A DNA stretch of 64,000 nucleotides from Frondihabitans peucedani (lineage in GTDB: Bacteria; Actinomycetota; Actinomycetes; Actinomycetales; Microbacteriaceae). Below the pieces are notes generated by a model. It worked only from the letters and a program-made list of their open reading frames with translations, was not told the origin of the DNA and ran no database searches. The translations under genes and the position numbers were made by a program. Location of the stretch: NCBI RefSeq assembly GCF_039537585.1, contig NZ_BAABAU010000001.1:2170001-2234000 (forward strand). The letters are read 5' to 3'. Shown piece by piece: positions 58,154 to 64,000 of the stretch (position 1 is the stretch's first letter; each line of letters starts with the position of its first letter).

Positions 58154-58159
58154 TGGCGG

Positions 58160-58753
58160 GTGCTGAAGCTCGTCGTGCTCATCTCCGGCGGAGGCTCGAA
58201 TCTGCGGGCCCTCCTCGAAGCCGCGCACGACGTCGAGTACCCGGCCCGCGTCGTCGCCGTCGGTGCCGACCGCGAGGCCGACGGTTTCGCCCACGCCGAG
58301 GCCTTCGGCATCCCGACCTTCTCGGTGCCGTTCTCGAGCTTCGACGGCCGCGAGGCCTGGGGCGACGAGCTGCTCGCGCAGGTGCAGCAGTGGGACGCCG
58401 ACCTCGTCGTCCTGAGCGGCTTCATGCGGCTGCTGCCGCCGCGCTTCGTCGCGGCGCTGAGCCCGCGCCTCATCAACACGCACCCGGCCTACCTGCCCGA
58501 GTTCCCGGGGGCGCACGGCGTCCGCGACGCGCTCGCCGCGGGCGTGGCCGAGACCGGAGCCAGCGTGATCGTGGTCGACAACGGCGTCGACTCCGGTCCG
58601 ATCCTCGCCCAGGAGCGCATCCCCGTCCTGCCGGGCGACTCCGAGGCGACGCTCCACGACCGCATCAAGGTCGTCGAGCGCCGCCTCCTCGTCACGAGCA
58701 TCCTCGACATCGCCAACGGAACCCTCGACCTCACGGAGACGACCCACGCATGA
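58160..58753 (+). CDS. purN: Phosphoribosylglycinamide formyltransferase
   Basis: The product is 197 residues from GTG ([21 protein letters not shown]). [17 protein letters not shown] carries the catalytic Asn and His and [16 protein letters not shown] the Asp region. It formylates GAR with 10-formyl-THF. The purH ATG overlaps its stop by 4 bases. Confidence 0.97.
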   Translation: MLKLVVLISGGGSNLRALLEAAHDVEYPARVVAVGADREADGFAHAEAFGIPTFSVPFSSFDGREAWGDELLAQVQQWDADLVVLSGFMRLLPPRFVAALSPRLINTHPAYLPEFPGAHGVRDALAAGVAETGASVIVVDNGVDSGPILAQERIPVLPGDSEATLHDRIKVVERRLLVTSILDIANGTLDLTETTHA

Positions 58754-60390
58754 GCGGCCACGCCATCGACCCCAGCCTGTACCGCGACCGCGACGCCGTG
58801 GTGATCCGGCGGGCGCTCCTCTCGGTCAGCGACAAGACCGGCCTCGTCGAGCTGGCGACCGCGCTGGCGGCCTCGGGCGTCGAGATGGTCTCGACGGGCT
58901 CGACGGCGCAGACCATCCGCGACGCCGGCTTCGCCGTGACCGACGTCAGCGCGGTCACCGGGTTCCCCGAGTCGCTCGACGGCCGGGTGAAGACCCTCCA
59001 CCCCGCGATCCACGCGGGCGTGCTCGCCGACCTCCGCCTCGAGTCGCACGAAGACCAGCTCCGCGACCTCGGCATCGCCGCGTTCGAGCTCGTCGTCGTG
59101 AACCTCTACCCGTTCGTCGAGACGGTCGCCTCGGGTGCCGAGACGCCGACGGTCATCGAGAACATCGACATCGGCGGGCCCGCCCTGGTCCGCGCCGCGG
59201 CGAAGAACCACGCCAACGTCGCCATCGCCGTGTCGCCCGCGTCGTACCCGCAGATCGTCAAGGCCCTCACGCTCGGCGGCACCACGCTCGCGCAGCGTCA
59301 GCGCCTCGCCGGAGAGGCCTTCGCCCACACGGCCTCCTACGACACGGCCGTGGCGGCGTACTTCGCCGAGAACGTCGGGGTGCGGGCCGAGCACGAGGCG
59401 GCTCGCGAGCCGGTCCTGCACGATGATGCGGCCGACTTCGAGGCCGAGCTCACCGTCACCGCCGAGCTCCAGCACACCCTCCGCTACGGCGAGAACTCAC
59501 ACCAGCGCGCCGCCATCTACGCCCAGCCCGGCAGTCGCGGCATCGCGCAGGCCGAGCAGCTCCACGGCAAGGAGATGTCGTACAACAACTACGTCGACGC
59601 CGATGCGGCCGTGCGTGCGGCGTACGACTTCGAAGACCCGGCCGTCGCGATCATCAAGCACGCGAACCCCTGCGGCATCGCCGTCGGCGGCCCGCTCGCG
59701 CCCGACCCGATCGCCGACGCTCACGCTCGCGCTCACGCCTGCGACCCCGTCTCGGCCTACGGCGGCGTGATCGCGGCGAACCGTCCCGTCACCCGCGCAA
59801 TGGCCGAGACCGTGAAGGACATCTTCACCGAGGTCGTCGTCGCGCCCGCCTTCGACGACGACGCTCTCGAGATCCTGCGCACGAAGAAGAACATCCGCCT
59901 GCTCCGCCTGCCCGAGGGCTTCGCGCTCGCCGACCGCGAGGTCAAGCAGATCTCGGGCGGCCTGCTCCTCCAAGACAGCGACCGCTTCACCGGCTTCGAC
60001 TCTTCTCGCTGGCAGCTCGTCGCGGGCGAGGAGGCCGACGACGAGACGCGCGCCGACCTCGAGTTCGCCTGGGCGGCCTGCCGCTCGGTGAAGTCGAACG
60101 CGATCCTGCTCGCTCACGAGGGAGCCTCGGTCGGCGTCGGCATGGGCCAGGTCAACCGGGTCGACTCCTGCCACCTGGCGGTCGACCGCGCGGGCGAGCG
60201 GGCTGCCGGCTCCGTCGCCGCGTCCGACGCGTTCTTCCCGTTCGCCGACGGCCTCGAGGTCCTGCTCGAGGCGGGGGTGCGCGCCGTCGTCCAGCCCGGT
60301 GGGTCGATCCGCGACGAGGGGGTCGTCGCTGCGGCCCAGGCCGCCGGTGTCACGATGTACTTCACGGGCGAGCGCCACTTCTTCCACTGA
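58750..60390 (+). CDS. purH: Bifunctional AICAR formyltransferase / IMP cyclohydrolase
   Basis: The product is 546 residues. Residues 20-160 are the MGS-like cyclohydrolase ([33 protein letters not shown]); the rest is the transformylase ([28 protein letters not shown], ending [11 protein letters not shown]). It performs the last two steps to IMP. Confidence 0.98.
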   Translation: MSGHAIDPSLYRDRDAVVIRRALLSVSDKTGLVELATALAASGVEMVSTGSTAQTIRDAGFAVTDVSAVTGFPESLDGRVKTLHPAIHAGVLADLRLESHEDQLRDLGIAAFELVVVNLYPFVETVASGAETPTVIENIDIGGPALVRAAAKNHANVAIAVSPASYPQIVKALTLGGTTLAQRQRLAGEAFAHTASYDTAVAAYFAENVGVRAEHEAAREPVLHDDAADFEAELTVTAELQHTLRYGENSHQRAAIYAQPGSRGIAQAEQLHGKEMSYNNYVDADAAVRAAYDFEDPAVAIIKHANPCGIAVGGPLAPDPIADAHARAHACDPVSAYGGVIAANRPVTRAMAETVKDIFTEVVVAPAFDDDALEILRTKKNIRLLRLPEGFALADREVKQISGGLLLQDSDRFTGFDSSRWQLVAGEEADDETRADLEFAWAACRSVKSNAILLAHEGASVGVGMGQVNRVDSCHLAVDRAGERAAGSVAASDAFFPFADGLEVLLEAGVRAVVQPGGSIRDEGVVAAAQAAGVTMYFTGERHFFH

Positions 60391-60429
60391 GACGCGAACC
60401 TCCGATCAACCTCCCACCGGGATTGGTCC

Positions 60430-60459
60430 TTGTGCTCAGGATCGTCCCAGCCCTATCCT
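60430..60459 (+). promoter_or_regulatory. Candidate promoter of the small ORF and ABC exporter unit
   Basis: TTGTGC (60430-60435) and TATCCT (60454-60459) with 18 bases between; a GGCTGC/GCAGCC dyad (60464-60477) covers the expected start and may be an operator. This is the upstream part of the 432-base stretch between purH and the exporter gene. Confidence 0.5.
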
Positions 60460-60547
60460 GTAAGGCTGCGTGCAGCCGACCGCAGGGCGGTCGAGGCCGA
60501 TTCCGGTCCGGATAGACGACACACTGCGTATGCCTCGGGAGGACATG

Positions 60548-60658
60548 ATGAAGAAGACAACCAAGACCACGGTCGAGACGACAACCGCCGTCGAGCGTCC
60601 CTCCTTCGCCGCCCCGATCGCATCCACGATCCCAGCCGCCGAGCGCCGCGCCGCGTAG
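60548..60658 (+). CDS. Putative 36-residue peptide, unknown function
   Basis: An ATG at 60548 is preceded by the strong ribosome binding site GGGAGGA (60537-60543). The peptide reads [20 protein letters not shown] and ends IPAAERRAA; Thr/Lys-rich at the start, Ala-rich at the end. ATG 60545 is an alternative but sits too near the binding site. A promoter-like pair lies 90 bases upstream. It is the only likely gene in the 432 bases between purH and the ABC exporter. No peptide-modifying enzyme is nearby, so a secreted-peptide role would be speculation. Confidence 0.4.
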   Translation: MKKTTKTTVETTTAVERPSFAAPIASTIPAAERRAA

Positions 60659-60749
60659 CCGCGAGTCCGCAGCCAGCACCACACCCACCACGCAGAGCCG
60701 CGCCCAGCGCGCCTCAGGGCCTCGGCCCGCGGCACAGCCCGCCTGCACC

Positions 60750-60770
60750 CGCTCCCGCCACCGGGGAGCG
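60750..60770 (+). other. Hairpin before the ABC exporter gene
   Basis: CGCTCCC (60750-60756) pairs with GGGAGCG (60764-60770), followed by GACACTCTTT. Weak terminator or attenuator between the small ORF and the exporter. Confidence 0.4.
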
Positions 60771-60822
60771 GACACTCTTTGGTCGACCACGTCGGCCCGC
60801 ATCACGACGACTCGGATACCCC

Positions 60823-62658
60823 ATGCCTCAGCATCCCCCGTCGCCCGCCACGCCCCAGAAGGGCGACGGCGAGCGGCTGTCCACTCTCCGCACACTCCTC
60901 CGGCTCCTGCCGTACGTGAGACCGGCCCTGCCCAGGATCATCCTGGGCATGGTGGCCGCGCTCCTCGCCTCGGTCGTCGCACTCCTGATCCCGTTCGTGC
61001 TGCAGCAGCTCGTCGACGGGCCGCTGTCGAGCGGCGACTCGCGGCAGGTCTGGCCGGCCTTCTTCGTCGTGGCCGGGCTCGGCGTGGCCGAGGCGATCCT
61101 GATCATGGCCCGCCGCTGGCTCGTGCTCACGCCGTCGACCCACGTCGAGGCCAGCATGCGCAACGGCCTGTACGCGAAGCTCCAAGACCTGCCGGTCGCG
61201 TTCCACGACCGCTGGCAGAGCGGGCAGCTGCTCAGCCGCTCCGTGAGCGACCTGAGCCTGATCCGGCGCTGGCTGGCGTTCGGCATCGTCCTGCTCGTCG
61301 TCAACTTCCTGACCATCGCGATCGGGTTCGTCGTGCTGTTCTTCTACAGCTGGGTGCTCGGGCTGATCTTCCTGGTCGCGTCGATCCCGATCTGGGTCGT
61401 CGGGCTCCGGTTCGAGAACCGCTACTCGACCATCGCCCGTCGCAGCCAGGACCAGGTCGGCGACCTGGCGACGAGCGTCGAGGAGTCGGTCCACGGCATC
61501 CGCGTGCTCAAGGCGTTCGGCCGGGGCAAGCACTCTCTCCGCGACTTCGCGAAGCGGGCCGAGGACCTCCGCGGCACCGAGATCGAGAAGGCAAAGGCCA
61601 TCGCCCAGCTCTGGCTGTGGCTGCTGCTCGTGCCCGACGTCGCGTTCGCCCTGTGCCTCCTCGGCGGCATCTACCTGGCCTCGGTCGGGCAGCTGAGCGT
61701 CGGCGAGCTGTTCGCGTTCTTCGCCACGGCCACGGTCCTGCGCTTCCCGGTGGAGTCGATCGGCTTCCTGATGTCGATGACCTTCGACACCCGCACGGCC
61801 GTCGACCGCTACTTCGAGGTGCTCGACAGCGTCAACACCGTCACCGACCCCGAGAACCCGAAGACGATCACCGAACCGCACGGTCGGCTCGAGTTCCGGG
61901 CGACGCACTTCCGCTACCAGGACTCCCCGGCACAGTTCGCCGACCTGGTCGACGGGGTCGACCTCGTGCTCGAACCGGGCGAGACGATGGCCCTCGTCGG
62001 GCTCACCGGCTCCGGGAAGACCACCCTGCTGGCGCTCGTGCCGCGCCTGTACGACGTCACCGGCGGCGAGGTCCTGATCGACGGCGTCGACGTGCGCGAC
62101 CTCACCCGGGAGGAGCTCCGCCGGCACGTGGGCATGGCCTTCGAGGACGCCACGCTGTTCAGCGCGTCCGTCCGCGACAACGTCCTGCTCGGGCGCCCCG
62201 ACCTGTCGGGCGACGAGGCCGACCGGGTGATGCGCGAGGCTCTCGACATCGCCCAGGCCGACTTCGTCGAGCTGCTGCCCGAGGGGGTCGACACGAAGGT
62301 CGGCGAGGAGGGCCTCAGCCTCTCCGGCGGCCAGCGACAACGGCTCGCGTTGGCGAGGGCGATCGCTGCCCGACCGGCGATCCTGGTGCTCGACGATCCG
62401 CTGTCGGCGCTCGACGTCGACACCGAGGCCCGCGTCGAGGCAGGGCTCCGCCGGGTGCTCGCCTCGACGACGTCGCTCATCGTCGCGCACCGCCCCTCCA
62501 CGGTGAACCTCGCCGACCGCGTGGCGCTCCTCGAGAACGGGCGCGTCACCGCGGTGGGTCGGCACTCCGACCTCATCGCGACCAACGATCACTACCGCTA
62601 CGTCATCTCGTCGCTCGACGACGACGACGAGAACACCCGAGAGGAGGTGCTCGCATGA
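60823..62658 (+). CDS. ABC exporter half-transporter with degenerate Walker B (heterodimer subunit 1)
   Basis: The product is 611 residues: six-helix ABC transporter domain (to about 320) and nucleotide-binding domain with Walker [10 protein letters not shown], signature [15 protein letters not shown], His switch IVAHRPST. Walker B reads [11 protein letters not shown]: Asp525 replaces the catalytic Glu, as in the degenerate site of heterodimeric exporters. The next gene overlaps by 4 bases and encodes the likely partner. Substrate unknown (lipid, drug or peptide are all possible). Confidence 0.92.
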   Translation: MPQHPPSPATPQKGDGERLSTLRTLLRLLPYVRPALPRIILGMVAALLASVVALLIPFVLQQLVDGPLSSGDSRQVWPAFFVVAGLGVAEAILIMARRWLVLTPSTHVEASMRNGLYAKLQDLPVAFHDRWQSGQLLSRSVSDLSLIRRWLAFGIVLLVVNFLTIAIGFVVLFFYSWVLGLIFLVASIPIWVVGLRFENRYSTIARRSQDQVGDLATSVEESVHGIRVLKAFGRGKHSLRDFAKRAEDLRGTEIEKAKAIAQLWLWLLLVPDVAFALCLLGGIYLASVGQLSVGELFAFFATATVLRFPVESIGFLMSMTFDTRTAVDRYFEVLDSVNTVTDPENPKTITEPHGRLEFRATHFRYQDSPAQFADLVDGVDLVLEPGETMALVGLTGSGKTTLLALVPRLYDVTGGEVLIDGVDVRDLTREELRRHVGMAFEDATLFSASVRDNVLLGRPDLSGDEADRVMREALDIAQADFVELLPEGVDTKVGEEGLSLSGGQRQRLALARAIAARPAILVLDDPLSALDVDTEARVEAGLRRVLASTTSLIVAHRPSTVNLADRVALLENGRVTAVGRHSDLIATNDHYRYVISSLDDDDENTREEVLA

Positions 62659-64000
62659 GCACCGCCACCACCCAGGGAGTCCGGGGCGAGGAGCGCGACA
62701 ACTTCACGCGCGCTGAGAGCCGGACGCTGCGAGAGCGCTCGCGGATCCTGCTCGCCTCGCTCCTCGCGCCGCTCCGCACGCGCCTCATCATCACGGCCGT
62801 CGTGGTCGTCGTCTCGACCGCCGCGCAGGTGGCCGGGCCGACGCTGATCGCGTACGGCATCGACAACGCGCTGCCCGCGCTCGTGAAGCAGAACGACTGG
62901 ATGCCGGCGTTCGTGGTCGTCGGCCTGTACCTCGGCACCGGCATCATCGGCGCCGTCCTGATGGCGCAGTACACGGTGCAGTTCGCCCGCGTGAGCCAGA
63001 GCGTGCTCATCGACCTCCGCAAGAGGCTGTTCCTCCACACGCAGCGGCTGAGCCTCGAGTTCCACGAGAGCTACACCTCGGGCAGGATCATCTCGCGGCA
63101 GACGAGCGACCTCGACTCGATCCGCGAGCTCTTCGACTCCGGGATCAACCAGCTCGTCCAGGGGCTGCTGTACATGGTGTTCACCGCCATCGCGCTGGTC
63201 AGCCTCGACGCGCCCTCCGGGCTCATCCTCGGGGTGGCGCTGATCCCGCTGTTCTGCCTGACGCGATGGTTCCAGGTGCGCTCGCAGAAGCTGTTCCGCT
63301 CGACGCGCGTGACGAGCGCCCGCGTGATCGTGCACTTCGTCGAGACGATGACCGGCATCCGGGCCGTCCAGGCGTTCCGCAAGGAGAAGCGCAACGAGAA
63401 GGAGTACGGCGGCTACGTCGAGGACTACCGGACCGCGAACTCGAAGGTGTTCCAGCTCTTCGGGACCTTCGATCCCGCCCTCGTCCTGATCGGCAACGCG
63501 ACCCTCGCGGCCGTGGTGCTCTTCGGCGGATTCCGGGTCATCGACGGATCGCTCGAGATCGGCGCGCTGCTCGCGGTCGCCCTCTACGCCAAGCGCTTCT
63601 TCGATCCTGCGGAGGAGCTCGCGATGTTCTACAACGGGTACCAGTCGGCGTCGGCTGCGCTCGAGAAGATCTCGGGCGTGCTCGAGGAGCAGCCGAGCGT
63701 GCCCGATCCGGTGCGCCCGACCGACCTCTGGCACGCGAAGGGCGCCATCGACTTCGACGACGTCGAGTTCGCCTACAACAGCGACGCGATCGTGCTGCCG
63801 GAGTTCGATCTGCACGTGCCGGCCGGACAGACGATCGCCCTCGTCGGCTCGACGGGTGCCGGCAAGTCGACGCTCGCGAAGCTGATCGCGCGGTTCTACG
63901 ACCCGACGCGGGGCAGCATCCGGCTCGACGGCGTCGACCTCCGCGACCTGCATCCGAAGGACCTCCGCCGGGCGATCGTCATGGTCACCCAGGAGGCGTA
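62655..64000 (+). CDS. ABC exporter half-transporter, subunit 2 (cut by window end)
   Basis: 448 codons are visible from ATG 62655 without a stop. The transmembrane domain ([40 protein letters not shown]) and Walker [12 protein letters not shown] are seen; signature and Walker B lie beyond the window. It starts in the stop codon of subunit 1, as expected for a heterodimer. The beginning is polar and charged. Confidence 0.93.
   Translation, partial: MSTATTQGVRGEERDNFTRAESRTLRERSRILLASLLAPLRTRLIITAVVVVVSTAAQVAGPTLIAYGIDNALPALVKQNDWMPAFVVVGLYLGTGIIGAVLMAQYTVQFARVSQSVLIDLRKRLFLHTQRLSLEFHESYTSGRIISRQTSDLDSIRELFDSGINQLVQGLLYMVFTAIALVSLDAPSGLILGVALIPLFCLTRWFQVRSQKLFRSTRVTSARVIVHFVETMTGIRAVQAFRKEKRNEKEYGGYVEDYRTANSKVFQLFGTFDPALVLIGNATLAAVVLFGGFRVIDGSLEIGALLAVALYAKRFFDPAEELAMFYNGYQSASAALEKISGVLEEQPSVPDPVRPTDLWHAKGAIDFDDVEFAYNSDAIVLPEFDLHVPAGQTIALVGSTGAGKSTLAKLIARFYDPTRGSIRLDGVDLRDLHPKDLRRAIVMVTQEA

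Noticed and set aside
60470-60547. Upstream ATG (60470) as start of the small ORF
   Set aside because: It lies at the expected transcription start without a ribosome binding site, while ATG 60548 has a strong one.

Overview
The window is high-GC bacterial chromosome (roughly two thirds G+C, estimated by eye) with actinobacterial gene order: a spc-type ribosomal operon running into secY-adk-map, then infA-rpmJ-rpsM-rpsK-rpoA-rplQ-truA, rplM-rpsI-glmM, a glmS-acpS-alr-tsaE-tsaB-rimI-tsaD cluster, guaB/GuaB3/guaA, and sucCD-perM-purN-purH. A LAxTG-type sorting signal, GuaB3, PerM, short-form Adk, and the absence of rpsN from the spc operon and of rpsD from the rpoA operon point to Micrococcales, probably Microbacteriaceae. 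The genus cannot be fixed from the sequence alone. Almost everything here is core chromosome; no transposase, integrase, prophage, tRNA, rRNA or CRISPR array was seen.

Layout. 1-5778: tail of rpsC, then rplP to rplO, many genes joined by TAATG/TGATG or 4-base overlaps, closed by a hairpin terminator. 5845-8617: secY, adk, map. 8632-10014 (minus): a LytR-CpsA-Psr cell-wall ligase. 10203-13501: infA, rpmJ (38 codons), rpsM, rpsK, rpoA, rplQ. 13587-17060: truA, rplM, rpsI, glmM. 17203-19496: an MFS exporter and, convergently, coaA. 19608-27003: amino-sugar, ACP, two adjacent divergent alanine racemase homologues, and the t6A tRNA-modification genes. 27055-30014: small DUF4190-type membrane proteins, a methyltransferase, and a stand-alone groES under two CIRCE operators. 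30093-37766: RarD-type permease and a branched-chain amino acid ABC system whose binding protein lies apart from livHMGF. 38008-41880: guaB and GuaB3 separated by a palindrome-flanked AbiEi/DUF559-type gene. 42051-47077: KhtTU-like K+/H+ antiporter, SURF1, DUF3817, guaA. 47165-54206: Bax1-I family, glycerophosphodiesterase, PcrA helicase, a large sortase-anchored surface protein and a small acidic protein. 54505-60390: sucCD, perM, purN, purH. 60548-64000: a small ORF and a heterodimer-type ABC exporter cut by the window end.

Functional themes: translation and transcription machinery; precursors of the cell wall (glmM, glmS, racemases, LCP); purine synthesis (guaB, guaA, purN, purH); membrane transport. 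Regulation visible in the DNA includes CIRCE boxes at groES, several hairpin terminators, and -10 boxes placed so close to many start codons that leaderless mRNAs are expected.

The most unusual observations are: (1) an 8-mer, GATCCTGC, present about 56 times by eye on the two strands (about 2-3 expected), even where it forces rare codons; (2) two homologous CCGCGG-centred palindromes bracketing a nuclease-like gene inserted between guaB and GuaB3; (3) two adjacent racemase homologues with complementary losses of active-site residues; (4) a LAFTG-anchored surface protein with a possible internal thioester domain; and (5) mutually exclusive hairpins between rpsK and rpoA.
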